A stretch of 36,963 nt of DNA from Candidatus Thiosymbion sp. (GTDB lineage Bacteria > Pseudomonadota > Gammaproteobacteria > Chromatiales > Chromatiaceae): the NCBI GenBank assembly GCA_018435665.1, contig JAHDND010000255.1, forward strand, positions 1-36,963, in the 5' to 3' direction. Each line of letters starts with the position of its first letter. Positions within the stretch are counted from its first letter, which is position 1. This document shows positions 1-8,078 of the stretch, piece after piece. Below the pieces are notes generated by a model that was given only the letters and a program-made list of their open reading frames with translations, was not told the origin of the DNA and searched no databases. A program made the position numbers and the translations under genes.

Positions 1-120
1 CGCTATAGCGCTAAGGTGAGCCGCCAGGTCCTGCGCTTCTTCAAACATTGCTTTCTCAAACCTGCCTCGCCAGGGCTCTACGAACGCGAGCTAGGGCCAA
101 TGTTGAAGGCTTACCTATGA
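1..120 (+). CDS. C-terminal end of an unidentified gene (5' end outside window)
   Basis: Frame 1 is open from the first base to a TGA at 118-120 and encodes 39 residues rich in Arg, Lys and Phe, ending in ELGPMLKAYL. I do not recognise the family. The stop overlaps an ATG (ATGA) that opens only a nine-codon frame. The next gene (SulP) starts soon after on the same strand, so the two could be co-transcribed. Support is only an open frame with plausible codon use, so this is tentative. Confidence 0.45.
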   Translation, partial: RYSAKVSRQVLRFFKHCFLKPASPGLYERELGPMLKAYL

Positions 121-136
121 CGTTAACCGGACACCG

Positions 137-2590
137 TTGCTGTTGAGGAACTCCGCCTCGGGGGGCATGGGCATGTTTGCTAAAGCCGCCCCAAACCAGC
201 AGCCGGTGCGGCCGTCCGCAACCGCTAAGATTGCCTCTCTGATGCACTGGCTGCCGCTGATGGCGCAGATGCGCGGCTATCAGCCCCACTGGCTGGTTTT
301 CGATGTTGCCGCGGGCCTGGCGCTGGGAGCAATCCTGGTCCCGGTCGGCATTGCCTACGCCGAGCTGGCGGGGTTGCCGGCCGTCACGGGTCTCTACGCC
401 AGCATCGCCTGTCTGGTGGCCTATGCCCTGATCGGTCCCTCCCGCGTACTGGCCTTGGGGCCTGATTCCTCCCTGTCGCCACTGATTTTTGCCGCCATCA
501 TCCCGCTGCTGTCGGTTCCCGATCCCGGCCAGGCCATCGCCCTGGCCGGCATGCTGGCGTTGATGGTTGGGGTGATCGAAATCGGCCTCGGCCTGGGCAA
601 ACTGGGATTTGTGGCAGACCTGCTGTCGCAAGAGGTTCAGGCCGGGTACATGAACGGGTTGGCGGTGCTGATCATCGTCGGCATGCTCCCCAAGTTGTTC
701 GGCATCTCCGTCGATGCCACTGACACCCTCGACAAGCTGGTCGCTTTTACTCAGGGTATTGCGAACACCAATCCGGTATCGCTGGCCATCGGGGTAGGCA
801 CCTTACTGATTTTGCTGCTCATGCCGCGCCTGACCCGGAAAATCCCCGCGGTGGTGGTCGGCGTGGGCGTGGCGCTGCTGATCACGGCGGTCTTTCGCCT
901 GGACCAGTTCGGGGTCAAGACCATCGGCGTGCTGCCCACCGGCATCCCCGCCCCCTCCTTGCCCCTGGTGCCGCTGGAGACCCTCACCAAACTGGTCGTG
1001 GCGGCCTTCGGTATCGTGTTGGTTTCCTTGGCCGATACCATGGCCACCTCCGCCAGTTTCGCCTCCCGGCGGGGTGATGAGGTGGACGCCAACCGCGAAC
1101 TGCTGGGGGTGGGCCTGGCCAATGTCGTCACTGGCGTGTTTCAGGGCTTCCCCATCTCGGTCAGCGGTTCGCGCTCGGCGGTGCTGATGCAGTCCGGCGC
1201 CAAAACCCAACTTAGCAATCTGGTGGGGGCCGGTCTGCTGCTGGCCCTGCTGATGCTCACCCCAGGCCTGCTCGAGCATCTGCCCCAGCCGGCACTAGCC
1301 GCGGTGGTGATTGTCGCCGCGCTGGGACTGGCGGACCCCGGCGTGCTGCGTACCTATTGGCGGGTGCGCAAATCCTCGCTGGCCATCTCGCTGGTGGCCT
1401 CGGTGGGCGTGATTCTGTTTGGGGTGCTGGAGGGGATCCTGATCGCGGTGGCCATGGCGGTGATGTTGTTTTTCCGCCGCAGTTGGTGGCCGCCGGGCGA
1501 GGTGCTGGCTTATGACAGCACCCTGGATGACTGGCACTCGGCAAAACGCCTCCGGGAGACTGGCAGCCAGGCCCAGGGCATCCTGGTGTATCGCTGGGAG
1601 GCACCGCTGTTTTTTGCCAATGCCGGCATTTTCCGCCAGCAAATCCGCGGGCTGGTGCATGAGCGCCAGCCGCGATGGCTCTTGCTGGAGTGTGGCGCCA
1701 TCACCGATATCGACGTGACGGCCGCGGCCATGCTCCAAGAGTTGGACGGCGAACTCGCGGGCAAGGACATCCGCCTGGCCTTTGTCCAGATGCGCAGCCG
1801 TCTCAAGGCCCTCATGCTCGCTTACGGTCTCTGTGACTCGCTGGAGGGCGAACGCTTTTTCCCGTCGATCAAGCGGGCGCTTGGCACGATGGAGCGGCGA
1901 CGCAAGGCCAGTTCCGCCTTCCTGTGCGCCCCCATCAATGCCCTCGAGCAGGGTATTTACCGCCAGGCGATTCCCTTCAAGACCCTGCGCGCGCGGGGCG
2001 ATTTCGGCATCGGCACCTTTGACGACCTGGAAGGGGATTGGGTGATGCTCGACGGCCACAGTTTCCAGTTGCTGAGCGACGGCCAGGTCAAGGAGGTGAA
2101 CCTTGAGGCGATGACGCCCTTTGCCTGCGTGACCGACTTTGAGCCCATCAGTCATGACGACCTGGAACTGGAGCTTGATTACCCGGCCTTCCGGGACTGG
2201 CTGCATGACCTGCTGCCCTCGCCGAATCTGTGTTACGCGCTGCGCATCGAGGGCAGCTTTGCCGCGGTCGAGATTTGCTCCCTCGCCAAGCCGGGCGAGG
2301 GCGAGGCCCTGAGCTACGTAACGCAGCCCCGCATGTCCGAGGTCAGCGGTACCCTTGCGGGTTATTACACCCCGGCTTTCCTCAAATCGCTTAACCGGCC
2401 GGGTTTGCAGTTGTATTTCATTACCGAGGATCGGCGGCAAGGCGGCCGTATGCTGTCATGCCGTCCGCGCCGCGTGCGGGCCCGCGTGCAGTTCATCTCC
2501 TTGGTCGAATTGGGTCTGCCCATGAGTCTGGGTTATCTGGCCGGGTCGTTTGACGAGGCAGCGGGTGACGCGCGTGAACCGGTCGGGTAG
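137..2590 (+). CDS. SulP-family anion transporter with STAS domain and C-terminal acetolactate-decarboxylase-like domain
   Basis: Residues about 45-450 form the multi-span SulP transporter core (early motif GIAYAELAGLPAVTGLYAS), which moves sulfate, bicarbonate or similar anions across the inner membrane. Residues about 475-585 are a cytosolic STAS domain with the DVTAAAMLQEL helix. SulP proteins normally end near 550-600 residues, but this one continues to 817. Residues about 594-808 match the alpha-acetolactate decarboxylase (BudA/AlsD) fold from memory: GDFGIGTFDDLEGDWVMLDG, TPFACVTDFEP, ALRIEG, and FITEDRRQGG near the end. The three zinc histidines of the enzyme (HxH in the GYHEHF motif, H in GGH) are Q758, Y760 and R771 here, so decarboxylase activity is unlikely and a regulatory or ligand-sensing role is inferred. 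The listed start is TTG. ATG at 173, seven bases after GGGGG (161-165), is a better-placed alternative. Confidence 0.9.
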   Translation: MLLRNSASGGMGMFAKAAPNQQPVRPSATAKIASLMHWLPLMAQMRGYQPHWLVFDVAAGLALGAILVPVGIAYAELAGLPAVTGLYASIACLVAYALIGPSRVLALGPDSSLSPLIFAAIIPLLSVPDPGQAIALAGMLALMVGVIEIGLGLGKLGFVADLLSQEVQAGYMNGLAVLIIVGMLPKLFGISVDATDTLDKLVAFTQGIANTNPVSLAIGVGTLLILLLMPRLTRKIPAVVVGVGVALLITAVFRLDQFGVKTIGVLPTGIPAPSLPLVPLETLTKLVVAAFGIVLVSLADTMATSASFASRRGDEVDANRELLGVGLANVVTGVFQGFPISVSGSRSAVLMQSGAKTQLSNLVGAGLLLALLMLTPGLLEHLPQPALAAVVIVAALGLADPGVLRTYWRVRKSSLAISLVASVGVILFGVLEGILIAVAMAVMLFFRRSWWPPGEVLAYDSTLDDWHSAKRLRETGSQAQGILVYRWEAPLFFANAGIFRQQIRGLVHERQPRWLLLECGAITDIDVTAAAMLQELDGELAGKDIRLAFVQMRSRLKALMLAYGLCDSLEGERFFPSIKRALGTMERRRKASSAFLCAPINALEQGIYRQAIPFKTLRARGDFGIGTFDDLEGDWVMLDGHSFQLLSDGQVKEVNLEAMTPFACVTDFEPISHDDLELELDYPAFRDWLHDLLPSPNLCYALRIEGSFAAVEICSLAKPGEGEALSYVTQPRMSEVSGTLAGYYTPAFLKSLNRPGLQLYFITEDRRQGGRMLSCRPRRVRARVQFISLVELGLPMSLGYLAGSFDEAAGDAREPVG

Positions 2591-2635
2591 CGGTTCCATC
2601 CTGCGATGGCCATCAGGATGAGAGCTCACCGCCGT

Positions 2636-3012
2636 GCCCCGAACCAGCGGGACCTGAACATGGTGTTCCAGAACTACGCCTTGTTTCCGCATTACCAGGT
2701 CTTCGATAACGTGGCTTACGGGCTCAAGGTCAGGAAGACCCCGGCCGCCGAGACCCATGAGCGGGTCATCGTTCCCTCGGCTATGCGGCCTTGGCTACGC
2801 TGTTGACGCTGTTGATCGCCTTTCCCGCGGCTTACTTTATCGCCAGCTCACCACCCCGCCGGCAGGTCTGGCTGCTGTTCCTGGTGTTTCTGCCGCTCTG
2901 GACGAACCTGCTGGTGCGTCTCTACTCCTTCCAGATCATCCTGGGCGATAACGGCCTGGTCAATCAGGTGCTCCAGGCCCTGGCCTTTGTCAGCGAGCCG
3001 CTGAACCTCAAC
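2636..3012 (+). pseudogene. Fused remnants of spermidine/putrescine ABC transporter genes potA and potB
   Basis: About 2636-2767 encodes the Q-loop segment of a PotA-type ATPase (RDLNMVFQNYALFPHYQVFD) with no Walker A before it and no signature or Walker B after it. From about 2773 a different frame encodes the N-terminal third of a PotB-type permease (ATLLTLLIAFPAAYFIA, then FLPLWTNLLVRLYSFQIIL). Similarity stops near 3012. The frame change at about 2767 shows that a deletion joined the two genes. Neither piece can work. The order potA then potB matches the usual operon, so this is the scar of a lost polyamine-uptake operon. Confidence 0.8.
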
Positions 3013-3056
3013 TGTAGAGGTACGCCTAACAGCCATACAGTAGGTTATGGATGATA

Positions 3057-3082
3057 CTTTTTACCTAAAGTGAAGTAAAAAG
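3057..3082. repeat. Perfect 8-bp inverted repeat in an AT-rich scar
   Basis: CTTTTTAC (3057-3064) and GTAAAAAG (3075-3082) can pair around a 10-base loop. The surrounding 3013-3138 stretch has no gene, is clearly more AT-rich than its neighbours, and separates the potAB scraps from the binding-protein relic. It could be a weak terminator or the edge of a former insertion. Confidence 0.4.
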
Positions 3083-3138
3083 ACAGAATTGCGAAACGAA
3101 CCCATTTTGCTCAGCCGCTTTGCCGCTTCATCAGGTCT

Positions 3139-3270
3139 CATGACAAGCCCCGGCGTCGTTGCCGCTGGCGATAGCTGAAGATGGCGGGCATCACCGCCAG
3201 GATCAGGAGGCCGGCCCCCAGCCACAGGGGCCAGATACCGGCGGGTTCCAAATCCTCCCGCCGCCGCTTC
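3139..3270 (-). pseudogene. Duplicated 3' end of the peptide-ABC substrate-binding protein gene
   Basis: This stretch matches 5742-5873 in the same orientation at roughly 90% identity by eye, with only a few substitutions and two single-base indels. It encodes the C-terminal membrane segment of the binding protein at 5725-7938 (WPLWLGAGLLILAVMPAIFS, then an RRR-rich tail and stop). The similarity ends near 3270; upstream of that the reading frame has no resemblance to the full protein. The result is a direct repeat flanking the NCS2/Cache pair, which suggests a duplication or the residue of a lost tandem paralogue. The 100 bases between 3270 and the NCS2 stop hold no recognisable gene. Confidence 0.75.
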
Positions 3271-3369
3271 AGTGCCCGCGTGGACGCCTGATCGACCGGG
3301 AGCCGTCGCGGGTAAGCGTTGAGAAGGATCGCAAGGTCGTGCGCATGGATACCATGCATGACCGGGGTT

Positions 3370-4707
3370 TCAGCGGCTGGTGCTGCCAAGACGCAGCAAC
3401 TGGTGCAACAGGACCGCCAGGACGGTGCTGAGGGTCAGGGATGATTCGAACAGCGGCCGGAGTAGATCCGGAACATCCGCGAACAGGGCGGGGGTGATGT
3501 CGAGGCTCAGCCCGAAGATCAGCGGAATGCCAATGACGAAGGTCTTGCGGGTGTCCATTCCCCCGCCCAGGATGATCTGGATGCCGGAAACGATCATGAA
3601 GCTGGACACATAAATCAGGATAGCACCCATGACCGGTGGGGGCATCGCCGACAGCAGGCCCGCGATCTTGGGGACGAAGGCCAGCAGGATGAACAGACCG
3701 CCGGCCATGTAGGCGATGGTTCGGCTGGTGGCGCCGGACGCCTTGCTCAGGGCGACATTGCTCGCGGAGGTGTCCGAGGCCATTCCGCCGAGCAGTCCGG
3801 AGACGGTCACGGACACCGAATCCGCCAGCAGGCCATTGGAGATGCGGCGCATGTTCGGTGCCTGCCAGGCCTCGTCGTTGACCTTTTCGCACAGGATCAG
3901 GTTGCCGAAGGATTTCAGGGCGCCGGTGATGGAGACGATGACGAAGACCGGCACCAGCGACCAGTCGAAGGCCAGATCGAGGCTGTTATCGAGGAGGGGC
4001 AAGGCCAACCAGGGTGAGCTAAGCACGAGCTGCAAGGTGCCCCAGGGAATAACGCCGAGGGCCAGGGACAGGAGGTATCCGCAGGCAAAGCCAAGAAAGA
4101 CGCTGTACAACCGCAGGTTGCCCCGGCCCCAGAGATTGATGCCGATCATGATCAGCAGACTGGCGGAGGCAATCAGGACACTGTTGTGCTGAATCGGCTC
4201 GCCCGAGAAATTGATGCCGAGAAACTTCGAGACGCCGAGGGTGACCAGCCCTTCGGCGACCATGAGCACCACCAGGCCGGTGATCTCGGGGGGGAAGAGG
4301 AAGGCGAGCCGATGCAGGAAGCGCGAAAAGACGGCCTCGACCAGGCCCGCGACGATGGTCATGCCCCGCATCAGGGGCAGCCCACCCAGCCAGGCCGCCT
4401 CCATGGACGCGATGAAGAAGTTGGGTCCGCAGAGATTCGGGCAGACAAAGCCCGAGCCGATGAAGCGCCAGCGCCAAGCCTGCACGATGGTGCCGATCCC
4501 ACAGGCGATCATCGTCAGGGCAATGACCGAGCGGACCTCATCGAAGGTCCCGCCGATCTCCGTCACCAGGACGATCGGCAGCACGAGGGTGCTGGACATC
4601 AGGAAGATGTGCTGACAGCCGAGGATCAGCAGGGCGCCGAAGGGTGGCTTGTCGTCCAGACCGTAGATCAGATCATGGGGCTTGGTGGCCATGGCGTGCC
4701 CATTCAC
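3370..4707 (-). CDS. NCS2-family nucleobase:cation symporter (uracil/xanthine permease type)
   Basis: This 445-residue protein has about 12-14 hydrophobic segments and NCS2 hallmarks: the LGCQHIFLM segment with its QH pair near residue 30, and a polar glycine-rich segment (GLLGGMASDTSASNVALSKA) in the conserved substrate-site region. Family members import uracil, xanthine or uric acid with H+ or Na+. The exact substrate is not readable. The GTG start at 4707 shares four bases (GTGA) with the stop of the upstream Cache gene, indicating translational coupling. An ATG five codons in (4692) is an alternative. Pairing with an exported ligand-binding Cache protein suggests the two handle the same small molecule, which is an inference. 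Confidence 0.88.
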   Translation of the reverse strand: MNGHAMATKPHDLIYGLDDKPPFGALLILGCQHIFLMSSTLVLPIVLVTEIGGTFDEVRSVIALTMIACGIGTIVQAWRWRFIGSGFVCPNLCGPNFFIASMEAAWLGGLPLMRGMTIVAGLVEAVFSRFLHRLAFLFPPEITGLVVLMVAEGLVTLGVSKFLGINFSGEPIQHNSVLIASASLLIMIGINLWGRGNLRLYSVFLGFACGYLLSLALGVIPWGTLQLVLSSPWLALPLLDNSLDLAFDWSLVPVFVIVSITGALKSFGNLILCEKVNDEAWQAPNMRRISNGLLADSVSVTVSGLLGGMASDTSASNVALSKASGATSRTIAYMAGGLFILLAFVPKIAGLLSAMPPPVMGAILIYVSSFMIVSGIQIILGGGMDTRKTFVIGIPLIFGLSLDITPALFADVPDLLRPLFESSLTLSTVLAVLLHQLLRLGSTSR

Positions 4708-5624
4708 TTGAGCCAGATGGGGGATGCGGGGACATAACTCGCCGAGACATAGAAGGTCTCGGCGCCAGCGCTGACCTTCCGGGTGTAGATCAGGCGCTTT
4801 TCGGGGAGTCCGGAACCTGGCTTGGGCTCGGTAAAGCGGGTCCAGGTGGCTTCGCTGTGCTGGAGGGCCGTTTTGGTATCCTGAAAGGCGTTCTTGCCGA
4901 TCAGGTCAACCACATGGGAGATATTGCGTTTCTTCTTCAGGTTGGGGAAGAGCGGATCGACCAGGACATTGCCCTCCTCGTCGGTGACCTGGATGTAGGA
5001 GTCGAGGATATGCAGGGGACAGGAGATGTCCCCGAGCTCGGCGAAGGCGGCCTCCCGGCCCTGGGTTCGTATCAGCTCGGCCGCCTGGTCGACGCTGTCC
5101 TTTACGAAGGTCTTTTCAATCTTGATGTTGTAGAGACCGCTGCCCACCAGCAGCACCCGGCCGTCGGGCGAGATGGCCTTGCGCACGAAGGAGGCTTTCC
5201 ATTGCGGCTTGGCATGCCATGGCCCTTCCCAGAGATAGAACATCCAGCCACTGGCATCGGGATCGGGTCTACGGCCTATCTCCAACAAGCGAGCGACGAT
5301 GGGTCTGCCTTGCATGTCCTCGAGGTGGGCCAGATTTTGCCCCTGCAAGTCTGGCTCGATGGGGTGGAACAACACGGTTCCCTGGTCGTCGTAGACGAAC
5401 AGGTAGCGCTCCTCATCCAGCCACCGCGATCCTTTGATTGCCAGGGTGTTGAAGGCCTGGGTCCCACGCTGTTCTATCAGGGCCGCGGCGTCATGCACCA
5501 GGGCGACAAGCTCCCGGTTGTCCTGGTAGAGGTAGCTGCTCGGCTGGTCTGCATCGCTCGCCACCAGCATGGTGCTGAGGAGCAAACCAAGCAGCGCCAG
5601 AAAGACGGGGCCGAGGCGATTCAT
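4704..5624 (-). CDS. Exported protein with two tandem Cache domains
   Basis: The 306-residue product begins with a cleavable-looking signal peptide (residues 1-23, LALLGLLLSTMLVAS). Two similar halves follow. Residues about 30-165 contain DDQGTVLFHP and a GWMFYLW segment. Residues about 170-300 contain DEEGNVLVDP, then RLIYTRKV and FYVSASY near the end. This is the pattern of single-Cache type 2 domains, small extracytoplasmic ligand sensors, here duplicated. No transmembrane anchor or signalling domain follows, so it probably acts as a free periplasmic binding protein. It is the first gene of a two-gene unit with NCS2. No good Shine-Dalgarno sequence precedes the ATG. An operator-like palindrome and possible promoter lie just upstream. 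Confidence 0.8.
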   Translation of the reverse strand: MNRLGPVFLALLGLLLSTMLVASDADQPSSYLYQDNRELVALVHDAAALIEQRGTQAFNTLAIKGSRWLDEERYLFVYDDQGTVLFHPIEPDLQGQNLAHLEDMQGRPIVARLLEIGRRPDPDASGWMFYLWEGPWHAKPQWKASFVRKAISPDGRVLLVGSGLYNIKIEKTFVKDSVDQAAELIRTQGREAAFAELGDISCPLHILDSYIQVTDEEGNVLVDPLFPNLKKKRNISHVVDLIGKNAFQDTKTALQHSEATWTRFTEPKPGSGLPEKRLIYTRKVSAGAETFYVSASYVPASPIWLK

Positions 5625-5684
5625 GCGTTTTGCACCGGCGGCGGAAGGTGAATGAGCATCCGATCGGCTCAGGGCAAATTGAGC

Positions 5685-5728
5685 CTGGTCTCAGTGAATG
5701 AGACTAGTTGGGTCTGGTGAGCTGTCAA
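5685..5728 (-). promoter_or_regulatory. Possible promoter with overlapping palindrome before the Cache-NCS2 unit
   Basis: On the minus strand TTGACA (5728-5723) is a perfect -35 match. Sixteen bases later TAGTCT (5706-5701) is a weak -10. The imperfect palindrome CTGGTCTCA / TGAGACTAG (5685-5693 and 5699-5707, one mismatch, 5-base loop) overlaps that -10 and could be a repressor site. The -35 lies within the end of the preceding gene. Confidence 0.3.
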
Positions 5729-7938
5729 GGTGGGTGAGAGCATGACAGGCCCCGGCGTCGTTGCCGCCGGTGATAGCTGAAGATGGCAGGCATCACCGCC
5801 AGGATCAGGAGGCCCGCCCCCAGCCACAGGGGCCAGAGCACCGGCTGGTTCCATTCCTCCCGCCGCCGCTGACGGCGATCCGGGTCCAGGCGGCGGTATT
5901 TGAGGGTGTTATTGGCCATGTCGTTGGGCTTGAGGTTGCTCAGCCAACCATGGTGCAGGCTGAAGGCCTGGGGGTAGTAGCCCCAGACCCAGGGGCCGTC
6001 GCGGCGAGCGATCGCGATCATCTCGTCGATGAGCGCCTGGCGCTCCGGTCCGTCGTCCAGGTTCTTCATCTGCTCGAACAGCCGGTCGAACTCCGGGTTG
6101 GCGTAATTGGCGGCGTTCTCGCCGCCGCTTTCCGCCTTGCCGTTGGGGCCATGGAGCAGGAAGAGAAAGTTCTCCGGGTCCGGGTAGTCCGCGTGCCAGC
6201 CCCAGGTGAAGAGCTGGCCGGTACCCAGGCGCATCTTCTCCTGGAAGCGGTTGTAGTCGGTGGCGCGCACGACCAGTTCCAGCCCCAGCTTGGCGAACTG
6301 CTTGCGCAGCCAGGCGAGCCGGGCCTTGTCGTCCGGGCCGCTGGCCACCGCCTCGTAATAGAGATTGAGGGCCTGGCCGGTGGCCGGGTCCCGCCCGCCG
6401 GGGTAGCCCGCCTGGGTCAGCAGGGCGCGGGCCTCTTCCAATCCCCGGCGCACGCTTTCCGCCGAGTCCGGCTCCCAACGGTAGACGTAGGGATTGATCC
6501 CCGCCTCCCCCTCCCGGTGGCCGAAGATCCCCGGTGGCAAGGGGCCTTGGGCTGGCAGGCCGCGGCCATTGGCGAAGATGGCGATGTATTCCTCGTAATC
6601 CACGGCGATGGCGATGGCCCGGCGCAGCAGTCGGGCCCGTTCCGAGTCGCCGCCGACCACCGGGTCGCGCATGTTGAACCCCAGGTAGAAGGTGGAGGTC
6701 TCCACTGCGGTGAGCAGGCCGATGCCCTTGTCCGCCATGGCCTCCGTCAGGCCGGCGCCCCCCTGGGAATCGAAGCGGATGGCCTGATCGAAGGCATCCG
6801 AACTGATGCCGGAGCTGTCATACCAGCCCTGGAGAAACTTGTTCCAGTAGGGGATGCTCTCCTTTTCCAGGGCATAGACGGCACGATCGATGAAGGGCAG
6901 TGGCTGGCCGGCGTCCGCCAGTAGGCCGGCGGCCTGGTCTTCCGGCATGCCTTCAGTGGGATACAGCTCACCATGGAAGTGAGGATTGCGCGCCAAGACC
7001 ATGCGCAGATTAGGATTATTCTCGCTGAGATAGTAGGGCCCGGTACCGATGGGGTACCAGTCCAGGGTCAGATTGCGCCCCTGCATGCCGGGCTGGTCGT
7101 AGAACTTCTCCGCCTCCCAGGGCATGGGGGCGAAGAAGGGCATGGCCAGCCAGTAGAGGAACTGGGGATATTTGCCCTTGATCCGGATGCGATAGCGATA
7201 GCGGTCCAGGACCTCGGCCCCAGCGAAGGGGAAAGTGCGCAGGTCAAGAAAGGGCCGTTCACCGCGCCCGCCGGAGATGTCCGCGGAGAGATCGGCGGCC
7301 GCGGCCTCGATACGGGCCGTCAGCTCCCGGAAGTCATGGATATGCTCCCCCAGAAGCCCGGCGATGGGCGAATGCCGCCAGGGGGTCGCCAGTCGTTTGA
7401 TCTGGTACACATAGTCCGCCGCCGTCAACTCCCGTGTGCCGGTCGCGGGAAAATCCGCCAACTGCCTGATCCTCTGAAGATCGGCCCGGGTCAGGGCGTG
7501 GTAGCGATAGGCCCCCTGCTCGTCCCGGGCCAGGGCGGGGTGGGGCTGATAGCGGAGACCAGGGCGGATCGCGATGACATAGTCGGTCCAGGCGATGCGC
7601 TCCGCCTCGGCGTCGGCGGGCAGGGGTTGGCCGTCGGCCGAGAAATAGGCCGGCTCCGGCAGGGCTTGCGCCGTGAGCGGGACCAGCTTGTAGGGTCGCA
7701 GCAGGAAGTGGTATTGCAGGGGTGCTTCGTAGATCTGGGCGAGGAAGGCGTACTCGTTGGAACTGTAGGCGCGTGCCGGATCCAGATGCTTGGGTCGTTC
7801 CTCGAAGGAGGAATAGAGAACGTTCGCGCGCGCCTCGTCCCGGGGCCAGGGATTATTCCAGACACCATCCCCGCAGCCGGCCAGCAGGGTTAGCCATAGC
7901 GCCAGGCCGGTGGCACGGCGCGCTCTCGTCGTCTTCAT
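5725..7938 (-). CDS. Peptide/opine-type ABC transporter substrate-binding lipoprotein with C-terminal membrane segment
   Basis: The 737-residue protein has a lipoprotein signal peptide ending LTLLAGC (Cys22) and a family-5 solute-binding fold (FEERPKHLDPARAYSSNEYAF near the N-terminus; GWHADYPDPENFLFLLHG near residue 600). Such proteins deliver peptides or related solutes to ABC permeases, but none is present nearby. Near residue 700 it gains a hydrophobic helix (WPLWLGAGLLILAVMPAIFS) followed by Arg-rich residues, so it may be anchored at both ends. The frame has a stop 12 codons upstream and no other start codon between, so ATG at 7938 is secure, yet it is preceded by TGAACC hexamers instead of a Shine-Dalgarno sequence. 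A near copy of its 3' end lies at 3139-3270. Confidence 0.88.
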   Translation of the reverse strand: MKTTRARRATGLALWLTLLAGCGDGVWNNPWPRDEARANVLYSSFEERPKHLDPARAYSSNEYAFLAQIYEAPLQYHFLLRPYKLVPLTAQALPEPAYFSADGQPLPADAEAERIAWTDYVIAIRPGLRYQPHPALARDEQGAYRYHALTRADLQRIRQLADFPATGTRELTAADYVYQIKRLATPWRHSPIAGLLGEHIHDFRELTARIEAAAADLSADISGGRGERPFLDLRTFPFAGAEVLDRYRYRIRIKGKYPQFLYWLAMPFFAPMPWEAEKFYDQPGMQGRNLTLDWYPIGTGPYYLSENNPNLRMVLARNPHFHGELYPTEGMPEDQAAGLLADAGQPLPFIDRAVYALEKESIPYWNKFLQGWYDSSGISSDAFDQAIRFDSQGGAGLTEAMADKGIGLLTAVETSTFYLGFNMRDPVVGGDSERARLLRRAIAIAVDYEEYIAIFANGRGLPAQGPLPPGIFGHREGEAGINPYVYRWEPDSAESVRRGLEEARALLTQAGYPGGRDPATGQALNLYYEAVASGPDDKARLAWLRKQFAKLGLELVVRATDYNRFQEKMRLGTGQLFTWGWHADYPDPENFLFLLHGPNGKAESGGENAANYANPEFDRLFEQMKNLDDGPERQALIDEMIAIARRDGPWVWGYYPQAFSLHHGWLSNLKPNDMANNTLKYRRLDPDRRQRRREEWNQPVLWPLWLGAGLLILAVMPAIFSYHRRQRRRGLSCSHPP

Positions 7939-7940
7939 CG

Positions 7941-8040
7941 GTTCAGGTTCAGGTTCAGATTCACGTGAAAGTCACGGTACAGTCTTTCAGGTTCAGGTTC
8001 AGGTTCAGGTTCATGTGAAAGTCACGGCACAGTCCTTCGT
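7941..8040. repeat. Two 50-bp tandem repeats containing GGTTCA hexamer arrays
   Basis: 7941-7990 and 7991-8040 match at 44 of 50 positions. Each copy begins with consecutive GGTTCA hexamers (TGAACC on the gene strand), then TTCACGTGAA (a perfect 10-bp palindrome at 7960-7969) or TTCATGTGAA, then AAGTCACGGTACAGTC or a one-base variant. The array directly abuts the start codon of the binding-protein gene and fills most of the 140-bp gap before the TRAP permease stop codon. Confidence 0.9.
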
Positions 8041-8078
8041 TTTCAGGGACGTGTCGCGCCGCCTCATGACAGGTAGCG

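Noticed and set aside
4644..5651. Long plus-strand frame opposite the Cache gene
   Set aside because: It covers the opposite strand of a gene with a signal peptide and recognisable domains. Its composition is typical of an antisense artefact.
7941..8040. Tandem 50-bp repeats considered as a small CRISPR array
   Set aside because: There are only two units, with internal hexamers and no unique spacers between them.
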